Source: CAMLJR01 sp964631955 (GTDB lineage: Bacteria > Pseudomonadota > Gammaproteobacteria > Pseudomonadales > CAMLJR01). Taken from it: a stretch of 64,000 nucleotides of DNA. Below, piece after piece: positions 42,592 through 50,049 of this stretch. The notes under the pieces are model-generated. The model worked only from the letters and a program-made list of their open reading frames with translations. It did no database searches and was not told where the DNA came from. The position numbers were made by a program, and so were the translations under genes. The stretch covers positions 62,001-126,000 of the forward strand of contig CAZWBA010000010.1 in NCBI GenBank assembly GCA_964631955.1, read 5' to 3'. Each line of letters starts with the position of its first letter. Within the stretch, counting starts at the first letter, position 1.

Positions 42592-43617
42592 TTAAATCAT
42601 CGCCTCGCCGCCACTGCCGCCGAGATTGATTTCACCGGAGTCGGACATGCGACGTGCAATGGTGAGAATTTCTTTCTGCGCGCCCTCGACTTCGCTGACA
42701 CGCACGGGCCCTTTCGACTCCAGATCGTCGCGCAGCAATTCGGCGGCACGTTTCGACATATTCTTGAAGATTTTTTCCTTAAGTTCTTCGTCGGAGCCTT
42801 TGAGCGCAAGAATGAGCACTTCGGACGACACTTCGCGCAACAGCGATTGAATGCCGCGATCGTCGACATTTTTCAGATCGTCGAATACGAACATCAGATC
42901 CTGAATACTCTGGCTCAGTTCTTCGTCGATTTCCTTGATGCCGTCCATGATTTCCGTGCCCATGGTGCCTTCCATGAAATTCATGATGCCCGCAGCGACC
43001 TTGGTGCCGCCCATCGCCTTGGTTTGCGATGCGGCATTACCCGCAAATTGTTTTTCGAGAATATCGTTGAGTTCCTGCAGGGCGGAAGGATGCACCGAAT
43101 CGAGCGATGCGACGCGCATGATGATATCGAGACGCGGTTTTTCCGGCAGATTCGCCAGCACCTCCGCAGCCTGATCGTTGTCGAGATAGGCGATGACGAT
43201 CGCCTGAATCTGCGGATGCTCGTTGCGAATCAAATCGGCCACCGAGCGCGGGTCCATCCATTTCAGCGTATCGAGCCCCGTGGTATTGCCGCCGAGAAGA
43301 ATACGATCGACTAACGAATTCGCTTTGTCTTCACCGAGTGCTTCGACCAGCATATTGCGAATGTAACTGTCGGCACCGACACCGAGCCCCGTGAGCTCGC
43401 GCGCATCGGTGAGAAAACTGTTGACGATAGTCTGCACCTGCGACTGTTCGATATTCTGCAAATGCGTCATCGCCGCACCGATGCGCTGTACCTCCTTCGG
43501 CCCGAGATGACGCAATACCGCCGCGGCATCTTTTTCGCCAAGCGACATCAGCAGCACCGCCGCCTGGTCGACACGCGACAGATTGACTTTCGCTTTCGCA
43601 GGAGATTGATCTGCCAT
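42592..43617 (-). CDS. fliG: Flagellar motor switch protein FliG
   Basis: FliG couples the stator to the rotor. The 341-residue protein has the N-terminal FliF-binding domain (VDQAAVLLMSLGEKDAAAVLRHL), the middle domain and the C-terminal torque helix with conserved charged residues (MSKRAAELLRDDLESKGPVRVSEVE). ATG 43615-43617 (MADQSPAK) was preferred to a TTG six bases upstream. It follows fliF by 27 bases. Confidence 0.97.
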   Translation of the reverse strand: MADQSPAKAKVNLSRVDQAAVLLMSLGEKDAAAVLRHLGPKEVQRIGAAMTHLQNIEQSQVQTIVNSFLTDARELTGLGVGADSYIRNMLVEALGEDKANSLVDRILLGGNTTGLDTLKWMDPRSVADLIRNEHPQIQAIVIAYLDNDQAAEVLANLPEKPRLDIIMRVASLDSVHPSALQELNDILEKQFAGNAASQTKAMGGTKVAAGIMNFMEGTMGTEIMDGIKEIDEELSQSIQDLMFVFDDLKNVDDRGIQSLLREVSSEVLILALKGSDEELKEKIFKNMSKRAAELLRDDLESKGPVRVSEVEGAQKEILTIARRMSDSGEINLGGSGGEAMI

Positions 43618-43644
43618 TTTCAATTCAAACCCGTCACTGGAAAA

Positions 43645-45411
43645 TTACGACTCACTGGCGACCCACTTCTTCACCACCTGCGCGACACGGCCCGGATCTT
43701 CCGCAATCAAACCTTTAATTGCCGTCAACTGCTGTTCGTAATTTTCCGGTCCCGGCAACATCATGTTGGGATTGGCGCCACTGAGCGTCACCTGCTCGTT
43801 GCTCATCGCGCCCATCGGCGACGCCATATCGCCCATATCGCCGAGCGGCATGCCGCCTGGCTGTGCATTGCTGCGTGCATTCTGCGTGAGGCTGTTCATC
43901 ACCGGTCTGAGCACGACGAAAATCAGCGCCAGCACGACAATCAATGCGCCGACGATTTTTCCAATCGATAACACCCAGGGCTGCTGATAGAACGGAATTT
44001 CGATCGGCGTGCCCTGTTCCTCGATCACCGGAACGAACGGCGAATTCACCACGTTGACGACGTCGCCGCGAGCCGCGTCGAAGCCGACGGCATTGCGAAC
44101 GAGTATAGCCAAACGATCCAGCTCAGCGGCGTCGAATGGCGTGCCCTGCGTCGCTGCTGCGCCCTCTGCGGGTGCAGCGGCGGCCTTGTTATCGACGGCG
44201 ACGGCGACGGTCAAACGACGTAGCTTTCCAACCTGATGTCTGGTGTAGCTGATCGTGCGATCGAGTTCGTAGTTGCGCACCACCTGTTCGCGCGCGCGCT
44301 CGCCGGTTTTACCGCCGGCTGCGCCATTTGCACCCAACGAGGTGCCCGTTCCCTGTAATGCATTGGCTTGCTGCGCCTGTTGTCCGGGTTGATTCGCCTG
44401 CGCGCCTGCAACTTCCGGTGCACGACCATCCGCCGGCGGCTGATTGCTCGCCGCGCCGGGAATGCCGCCCGCGCTGCTCGCGCCTCTCTGCTCTTCGATA
44501 CGCTGCTCGCTGCGAATCGCCGGCGCGTCGGGATTGTATTGTTCGCCGGCTTCCTCCACTGCGGTGAAATCGACATCCGCCGAAATTTCCGCGCGGAATT
44601 TATTCGGTCCGAGCAGCGGTGCCAGAATCGAATTCACGCGATCGCGCAATTGCTGTTCGATGCGATGCGTATATTCGAGCTGTTTATTCGCCTGCATCAG
44701 CTGCGGATCTTCCATCACGATCTGCGACAGCAGGACGCCTTTCTGGTCGACGACCGTGACGTTCTCCGCCTTCAGATCCGGAATGCTGCTCGCGACGAGA
44801 TTCAGAATCGAACGCACCTGCGCGGGCGCCAATGAACTGCCGGGAAATAATTCGACAAAAACCGACGCCGACGCCGGCCGCGAATCGCGTACGAATACCG
44901 TGTCTTTCGGAATGCCGAGATGCACGCGCGCACTGCGCACATTGTTGATGCTGGCAATCGTGCGGCCCAGCTCGCCTTCCAGCGAACGGCGATAGCGCGC
45001 GGTTTCCATGAACTGGCTGGTGCCGAGCGGCTGCTCCTTGTCGAGCAACTCGAAACCCGCCTTGTTGTCGTTCGAAATGCCGGTATCGGCGAGTTTCAGG
45101 CGCGCCTGATTGATCTTGCTCGACTCGACCAGTAACGCGCCGGTGCGGTCATCGATTTTGTATTTGATCTGATTGCTGTCGAGCACATCGAGCACCGCCG
45201 ACGAATCGAGCCGGTCCAGACTGCTGTAGAGCGGACGATAATCGCCGCCCTGCGCCCATAAAACCGCGGCGACGCCGAGCGCCACGCTCGCGGCAAGACC
45301 GATCAGCAAACCGACCTGACGCAAGATACCGAGCGCCGACATTCCCGAGAGAACATCGCTTTGCGCCAATATGCCACCGCGCTGCGGGGTGGTTGCGGGA
45401 ACGCTGGCCAT
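43645..45411 (-). CDS. fliF: Flagellar MS-ring protein FliF
   Basis: FliF builds the MS ring in the inner membrane. The 588-residue protein has two membrane spans (near 30-50 and 470-490), the ring-building motifs (YRPLYSSLDRLDSSAVLDVLDSNQIKYKI; RVHLGIPKDTVFVRDSRPASASVFVEL) and a cytoplasmic tail ending with the FliG-binding helix (IKGLIAEDPGRVAQVVKKWV). A Gln/Ala/Gly-rich insert (about residues 305-370) lies in the β-collar region. Confidence 0.97.
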   Translation of the reverse strand: MASVPATTPQRGGILAQSDVLSGMSALGILRQVGLLIGLAASVALGVAAVLWAQGGDYRPLYSSLDRLDSSAVLDVLDSNQIKYKIDDRTGALLVESSKINQARLKLADTGISNDNKAGFELLDKEQPLGTSQFMETARYRRSLEGELGRTIASINNVRSARVHLGIPKDTVFVRDSRPASASVFVELFPGSSLAPAQVRSILNLVASSIPDLKAENVTVVDQKGVLLSQIVMEDPQLMQANKQLEYTHRIEQQLRDRVNSILAPLLGPNKFRAEISADVDFTAVEEAGEQYNPDAPAIRSEQRIEEQRGASSAGGIPGAASNQPPADGRAPEVAGAQANQPGQQAQQANALQGTGTSLGANGAAGGKTGERAREQVVRNYELDRTISYTRHQVGKLRRLTVAVAVDNKAAAAPAEGAAATQGTPFDAAELDRLAILVRNAVGFDAARGDVVNVVNSPFVPVIEEQGTPIEIPFYQQPWVLSIGKIVGALIVVLALIFVVLRPVMNSLTQNARSNAQPGGMPLGDMGDMASPMGAMSNEQVTLSGANPNMMLPGPENYEQQLTAIKGLIAEDPGRVAQVVKKWVASES

Positions 45412-45459
45412 GAATGATTACTCCGTCGATCTGTTATGCGTCGATAAAACCGGGGCCGA

Positions 45460-45855
45460 TCAGATCGGCATGTTCATGATGTCCTTGTACGCATCGACCA
45501 GGCGGTTGCGCACCTGCGTCAGCGCCTGAAACGACACGCTGGCTTTCTGCGAGGCGACCATCACCTGCGCCAGCGATACTTTCGGATCGCCCGTCTCGAA
45601 CGCCGTCGCCATCTGCGTCGCCTGTTGCTGCGTCGAATTCACCGAATTGATCGCCTGCTGAAACATCTCGCCGAAGCCTTTGACGCTTTCGCCACCACCG
45701 ACGCCGGTGCTGGCTCCGCTTTTCAGCATCGACTGCAGCGGGCTGGTGCCTTCCATCGCAGCACTTTCGCTCAGGCCGCGCTGCTGGTTGATCTGCCCCT
45801 GCATCTGCCGCATCTGCTGCAGCAGCTGATTCACATCGGCACGTTCTACTCGCAT
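45460..45855 (-). CDS. fliE: Flagellar hook-basal body protein FliE
   Basis: FliE joins the MS ring to the rod and is the first exported substrate. The 131-residue protein has a variable N-terminus and the conserved C-terminal helices (GFGEMFQQAINSVNSTQQQATQMATAFETGDPKVSLAQVMVASQKASVSFQALTQVRNRLVDAYKDIMNMP). It starts fliEFGHIJ and is preceded by a sigma-54 element at 46026-46040. Confidence 0.95.
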   Translation of the reverse strand: MRVERADVNQLLQQMRQMQGQINQQRGLSESAAMEGTSPLQSMLKSGASTGVGGGESVKGFGEMFQQAINSVNSTQQQATQMATAFETGDPKVSLAQVMVASQKASVSFQALTQVRNRLVDAYKDIMNMPI

Positions 45856-46261
45856 GGCGCACTACCCTTCTGCTCATCGACAATCGGATTCGAAATGACA
45901 GTCAAACTACTGACAGACCTGCCGGACCCGGTGCGCATCGCCTCGGCGCATGCGGCTTACTTCGAATTCGGCGTTGCCAAGAATTTGACTTTTACGGTGT
46001 GAAAACCGTGGTCAGAAGGGAAATAGCACAAAGTGGGCCAGCGTGAAATTCACATGTCCTCATGCATGAAATTTGCACGTCACACGTAGGGGCGGACCTG
46101 CGTGTCCGCTCTTCTCTCCGGCCGCAACAATCTCGCGAGCAAACCCAAAAATCCGAAAACCAGGGGCGGACACATAGGTCCGCCCCTACAACATGCAGAA
46201 TTTTCGAATATCGATCATGCACGGTAAGATGCAGCGACCAAAGGAATGGGCTAATAAAAAT
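45856..46261 (-). promoter_or_regulatory. fliE upstream region with sigma-54 promoter
   Basis: This 406-base stretch has no gene I can support (a 35-codon plus-strand frame at 45896-46003 is unconvincing). On the minus strand 46041-46025 reads TGGCCCACTTTGTGCT; GG (46039-46038) and GC (46027-46026) are ten bases apart. It is a weaker match than the other four (GTGC for TTGC). Transcription would start near 46014, 159 bases before fliE. A REP-B pair begins 45 bases upstream of it, in the region where an activator would bind. Confidence 0.55.
46086..46189. repeat. REP-B inverted pair, left flank of RAYT-2
   Basis: A forward arm beginning GTAGGGGCGGACCTGCG and an inverted arm ending GGTCCGCCCCTAC are separated by about 50 bases containing GCAACAATCTCGCGAGC. 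The 104-base unit recurs nearly unchanged inside RAYT-2 (46541-46643). REP-B differs from REP-A in its core but shares the GTAGGGGCG end. Confidence 0.9.
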
Positions 46262-46852
46262 ATGAAATACGATCCCGCAATTCACCGCCGCCGCTCGATT
46301 CGGCTACGCAATTATGACTACTCGCGTAGCGGCGCCTATTTCGTAACGATTTGCACGCAAAATCGCGCCAACTTATTCGGTGAAATAATCAACGGCACCC
46401 AACATATCAATGATGCCGGACACATGATCAATCGCTGGTATTACGAGCAAGAAAACAAATTTCCCGCTATTAAATGCGGTGAATTTATCTGCATGCCAAA
46501 TCACATACATTTCATCCTGTACATCACCACAAACGATTCTGTAGGGGCGGACCTGCGTGTCCGCCCCTCTCTCCGACCGCAACAATCTCGCGAGCAAACC
46601 CAAAAATCCGAAAACCAGGGCGGACACATAGGTCCACCCCTACATGCCGCGGTACAGTGGTTTAAAACGATGACAACGAATGAATATATTCGTCATGTCG
46701 ATCAATCGGACTGGCTGCCTTTCGACAAAAAATTGTGGCAAAGAAATTATTGGGAGCACGTCATACGCAACGATGACGAATTGACCGAAATTCAAACCTA
46801 CATACAGAGCAATCCGGCACGATGGGCAGAGGATGCTCTATACGTCGAATAA
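46262..46852 (+). CDS. REP-associated tyrosine transposase RAYT-2 with internal REP-B
   Basis: A second Y1/HUH RAYT-type transposase, 196 residues: MKYDPAIHRRRSIRLRNYDYS start, HUH motif NHIH (residues 80-83), catalytic-tyrosine region QRNYWEHVIR (Tyr163). Residues about 94-128 (VGADLRVRPS…GPPLHA) are encoded by an internal REP-B copy, at the position where RAYT-1 carries REP-A. The internal copy is one G shorter than the flanking one, and the frame is open. ATG 46262 fits the family; in-frame ATGs upstream (46217, 46229) are possible. It converges on ttcA, whose stop is eight bases away. All core residues appear intact. Confidence 0.88.
   Translation: MKYDPAIHRRRSIRLRNYDYSRSGAYFVTICTQNRANLFGEIINGTQHINDAGHMINRWYYEQENKFPAIKCGEFICMPNHIHFILYITTNDSVGADLRVRPSLRPQQSREQTQKSENQGGHIGPPLHAAVQWFKTMTTNEYIRHVDQSDWLPFDKKLWQRNYWEHVIRNDDELTEIQTYIQSNPARWAEDALYVE
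46541..46643. repeat. REP-B inverted pair inside RAYT-2
   Basis: This 103-base copy matches 46086-46189 almost throughout, including the spacer AACAATCTCGCGAGC. It differs by a single-G loss (GGGG to GGG) and a few substitutions. Orientation is the same. Confidence 0.9.
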
Positions 46853-46860
46853 AACTATTA

Positions 46861-47793
46861 TTAACAGAGATTGATTGCCGGAATATTGAGCCCGTCGTCA
46901 CGCTCAATCTTTAAATTAACAAAGTCGAACAAATTGGTATCCGCCAGCTGCGAGGGCGCTACGTTTTTGATCGCGGAAAAAATCGATTCGATACGGCCGG
47001 GGAATTTCTTCTGCCAGCCGGTGAGCATTTCCTTGATCGCCTGACGCTGCAGGTTTTCCTGCGAGCCGCACAGATTGCACGGAATGATCGGAAAACCTTT
47101 TTGCCCGGCGTAATCGGCGAGATCTTTTTCCTCACAATACGCGAGCGGGCGAATCACGATATTTTTCCTGTCGTCGCTCAATAATTTCGGCGGCATGGCT
47201 TTGATCGAACCGCCGAAAAACATATTCAGAAATAACGTTTCGATGATGTCGTCGCGATGATGACCGAGCGCGATTTTGGTCGCGCCGATCTGTTCGGCGA
47301 AACCGTACAGCGTGCCGCGACGCAGGCGCGAACATAAACCACAGGTGGTTTTGCCTTCGGGAATCACCGATTTGACGATGCTGTAGGTGTCCTTTTCGAG
47401 AATGTAATACTCGATGCCGAGTTTGCCGAGATAGTCGGGCAGCACATGCTCCGGAAAGCCCGGTTGCTTCTGATCGAGATTCACTGCGACCAGATCGAAT
47501 TTCACGGGTGCCGAACGCTGCAGACTCATCAGCACATCGAGCATGCCGTAGCTGTCCTTGCCGCCGGACAGACAGACCATGACCTTGTCGCCATCTTCGA
47601 TCATGTTGTAATCGGCGATCGCCTCGCCCACCAGACGGCGCAGGCGTTTCTGCAGCTTGTTGAATTCGGTTTTATTTTTTTTGAGGTTTTCCTGTTTCGA
47701 CAGCGCTGGCCTGGCGACAGCATGCATCTCCTCCGTCTGATGCGCAGCAGGCTGATTCACGGCGGGAGAAAGGATTTCAACAAACGGGTTCAT
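46861..47793 (-). CDS. ttcA: tRNA 2-thiocytidine biosynthesis protein TtcA
   Basis: TtcA thiolates cytidine 32 of certain tRNAs using an iron-sulfur cluster. The 310-residue protein has the PP-loop SGGKDS (76-81) and two CxxC pairs, TTCGLCSR and PCNLCGS, which bind the cluster. An N-terminal extension of about 35 residues precedes the conserved core. It is convergent with RAYT-2 and divergent from mdh. Confidence 0.96.
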   Translation of the reverse strand: MNPFVEILSPAVNQPAAHQTEEMHAVARPALSKQENLKKNKTEFNKLQKRLRRLVGEAIADYNMIEDGDKVMVCLSGGKDSYGMLDVLMSLQRSAPVKFDLVAVNLDQKQPGFPEHVLPDYLGKLGIEYYILEKDTYSIVKSVIPEGKTTCGLCSRLRRGTLYGFAEQIGATKIALGHHRDDIIETLFLNMFFGGSIKAMPPKLLSDDRKNIVIRPLAYCEEKDLADYAGQKGFPIIPCNLCGSQENLQRQAIKEMLTGWQKKFPGRIESIFSAIKNVAPSQLADTNLFDFVNLKIERDDGLNIPAINLC

Positions 47794-48083
47794 GGCGGGT
47801 GCTCAAAAAATCGTCGCGCATTTTACTCGCTGGCAAGATTCCACGACCAGCCCTTTAGGCGGGGTCAGGGAATCTCGCGCGCCTGCCATCGATGCGGCAG
47901 GTGGCATTTCCAACCCCGCCTGACTAAAATGCTGCCTCCTTCGAGGCACGGGCCCAGCGCCCGACCGCGGCCCTATCCGGGCTCAGGTAGTAGCGATGGG
48001 TGCGATCCACTTATCGTAGCGACCTGCTCAAAAACCCGATTTCACCCTAACAATCAAATATCACTTGATATCAGGAAACCGCC
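47794..48083. other. ttcA–mdh divergent gap with structured repeat
   Basis: This 290-base gap contains a nested inverted repeat. Outer arms AGGCGGGGT (47857-47865) and ACCCCGCCT (47913-47921) enclose CCTGCC/GGCAGG arms. The rest (47922-48050) is GC-rich with short inverted repeats and no gene. It may be a mobile repeat or a structured leader of mdh. A Shine-Dalgarno-like AGGA lies eight bases before the mdh start. Confidence 0.5.
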
Positions 48084-49064
48084 ATGAAACAACCCGTTCG
48101 CGTCACCGTCACCGGCGCAGCCGGCCAAATCGGCTATGCCCTGCTGTTCCGCATCGCCTCCGGCGCCATGCTCGGCAACGACCAGCCGGTCATCCTGCAA
48201 TTACTCGACATCACGCCGGCGCAAACCGCGCTCAACGGCGTGAAAATGGAGCTCGACGATTGCGCATTCCCGCTGCTCGCCGGCGTGATCTGCACCGATG
48301 ATCCGAAAGTGGCCTTCAAGGACGCGGACTACGCTCTGCTCGTCGGCGCGCGTCCACGCGGCCCGGGCATGGAGCGCAAGGATCTGCTCGAAGCGAATGC
48401 GGCGATTTTCTCGGTACAGGGCAAGGCCATCGCTGAAGTTGCGAACAAGAACATCAAGGTACTCGTGGTCGGCAACCCGGCGAACACCAATGCACTCATC
48501 ACACAACGCAACGCAGTAGGTATCGACCCGAACAATTTCACTGCGATGACGCGTCTCGACCACAATCGCGCCATGTCGCAGCTCGCGGAGAAAACCGGCA
48601 CCACCGTCAACGACGTCACCAACATGACGATCTGGGGCAACCACTCCTCGACTCAGTATCCCGATCTCTTCCACGCCAAAGTGAACGGCAAAACCGCCAT
48701 CGATCTCGTCGATCAGGCCTGGTACAAAGAAACCTATATCCCTGCAGTACAACAGCGCGGCGCGGCGATCATCGCAGCACGCGGCGCTTCTTCAGCCGCA
48801 TCGGCAGCTAACGCAGCGATCGATCACGTACGCACCTGGGCACTCGGCACCAACGGCGATGACTGGGTCAGCATGGGCGTGTACAGCGATGGCAGCTACG
48901 GCATCGATAAAGGTCTGATCTACTCGTTCCCGGTACGCTGCAAGGGTGGCAAGTGGGAAATCGTGCAGGGTCTCAGCATCGATGCTTTCAGCCAGGAAAA
49001 AATGAAAGCGACGGAAAAGGAACTCGCCGAAGAGCGCGACGCCGTGAAGCATCTGCTGCCATAA
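48084..49064 (+). CDS. mdh: Malate dehydrogenase
   Basis: Interconverts malate and oxaloacetate with NAD in the citric acid cycle. The 326-residue protein has the nucleotide-binding TGAAGQIGYALL, substrate arginines in ARPRGPGMERKD, and the Asp159/His187 catalytic pair (TRLDHNRA, GNHSSTQYPD). The TGAAGQIGY-type sequence matches the family common in Betaproteobacteria and Xanthomonas rather than the E. coli form (from memory). A Rho-independent terminator follows. Confidence 0.97.
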   Translation: MKQPVRVTVTGAAGQIGYALLFRIASGAMLGNDQPVILQLLDITPAQTALNGVKMELDDCAFPLLAGVICTDDPKVAFKDADYALLVGARPRGPGMERKDLLEANAAIFSVQGKAIAEVANKNIKVLVVGNPANTNALITQRNAVGIDPNNFTAMTRLDHNRAMSQLAEKTGTTVNDVTNMTIWGNHSSTQYPDLFHAKVNGKTAIDLVDQAWYKETYIPAVQQRGAAIIAARGASSAASAANAAIDHVRTWALGTNGDDWVSMGVYSDGSYGIDKGLIYSFPVRCKGGKWEIVQGLSIDAFSQEKMKATEKELAEERDAVKHLLP

Positions 49065-49082
49065 GCTATTGTTGCTGGCGCG

Positions 49083-49116
49083 AAGGGGAGAATCGCTCGG
49101 CGCTTCTCCCCTTTTT
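49083..49116 (+). terminator. Rho-independent terminator after mdh
   Basis: A perfect 10-base stem AAGGGGAGAA / TTCTCCCCTT with an 11-base loop is followed by a T-run, 18 bases after the mdh stop. Confidence 0.9.
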
Positions 49117-49164
49117 ATTTATTTGCCTATCATTGACCGATCGATCACCTAACTCAGCAAACTT

Positions 49165-49914
49165 ATGGCCCTGTTGAAATCCCTGTTCGCACGCCTGCGC
49201 GGCGCGCCGGCAAGAACGAAAAAAGATAACGACAATTATTCCCAGCTGGAATTGCTGCAGCGACGCCACAGCTTTATCGAAGTCAAATTTCCCCGGCTTG
49301 AGCAATCATTTCAAAGCATGATTCTGGAATTGCATCCGGACGATGGTTTTCTGGTCGTCGATGAATTCTATCCCGCCGAAGGCCGGCAGAAACTGCTCGA
49401 AGGTGACGAAGCCGAAATCGTTGCGCAGGTGCCCGGCATCAAACTCGCGTTTTTTTCCAGGCTGCTGGTGCGCGAAATCACCGAGGGCCTGCCCGTTTAC
49501 CGGATGGAGCTGCCCGAAGAAATCGGCTCGACTGTGCGCCGCCGTGCGTTTCGTGTGTATGTCGAGCGCGAGGCCAATCTCGCGATCGATCTCGGCAAGG
49601 CGGGCGACACGCCCATCGAGGGGCATATCGTCAATCTGTCGTCCGATGGCATCAAATTGAGTCTGCGCGGCAATGTCGCCAAACAGCTCGAAAAAAATCG
49701 CGTACTCGAAAACTGTCTGATCCGCCTGCCCAGCGGCACCGACATCGATGCCACCATCGAACTGCGCAACATCTATTCGATTCGCACACCGACGCTGCAC
49801 ACACTGGCAGGCGGCGTGCTCACGGTCGCCATTCCCTCGCAGCGCACCAAACTCAATCAATATCTGGCGGCGGTGCAGCGCAAGCAGCGTCGACGCGAAT
49901 CGCGGACCGGGTAA
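49165..49914 (+). CDS. PilZ-domain flagellar brake protein (YcgR-like)
   Basis: A c-di-GMP receptor that by family slows or biases flagellar rotation. The 249-residue protein has a YcgR-type N-terminal domain (about 25-120) and a C-terminal PilZ domain with RRAFR (R126…R130) and NLSSDG (N157, S159, G162), both c-di-GMP-binding motifs intact. It lies beyond the flagellar cluster, after the mdh terminator, so it should have its own promoter. A role in motility is inferred. Confidence 0.88.
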   Translation: MALLKSLFARLRGAPARTKKDNDNYSQLELLQRRHSFIEVKFPRLEQSFQSMILELHPDDGFLVVDEFYPAEGRQKLLEGDEAEIVAQVPGIKLAFFSRLLVREITEGLPVYRMELPEEIGSTVRRRAFRVYVEREANLAIDLGKAGDTPIEGHIVNLSSDGIKLSLRGNVAKQLEKNRVLENCLIRLPSGTDIDATIELRNIYSIRTPTLHTLAGGVLTVAIPSQRTKLNQYLAAVQRKQRRRESRTG

Positions 49915-49936
49915 TCGCTGATCAAGCCTCTGTTCG

Positions 49937-50044
49937 TCACTCCCGCACAGGCGGAAGTTTATTTTCCTGAAACGGTTCTGGATCCCGCCTGCGCGGGAAT
50001 GACTTAATCAAGGAATGACTAAATCAGCGAATGACTAAATCAAA
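49937..50044. repeat. GTCATTCCCGC-type inverted repeat plus 3×16-bp tandem
   Basis: Arms GTCACTCCCGCACAGGCGG (from 49936) and CCCGCCTGCGCGGGAATGAC (to 50003) form an inverted pair of a type common between genes in many Proteobacteria (from memory). Three 16-base tandem copies of GAATGACTWAATCARS follow at 49997-50044 and end six bases from the permease stop codon. It fills the convergent gap between the PilZ gene and the ABC permease. Confidence 0.75.
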
Positions 50045-50049
50045 GGGAT

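Noticed and set aside
45896..46003. A 35-codon plus-strand frame upstream of fliE (MTVKLLTDLPDPVRIA…)
   Set aside because: Too short, no Shine-Dalgarno, no recognised family; it may be a gene remnant but cannot be supported.
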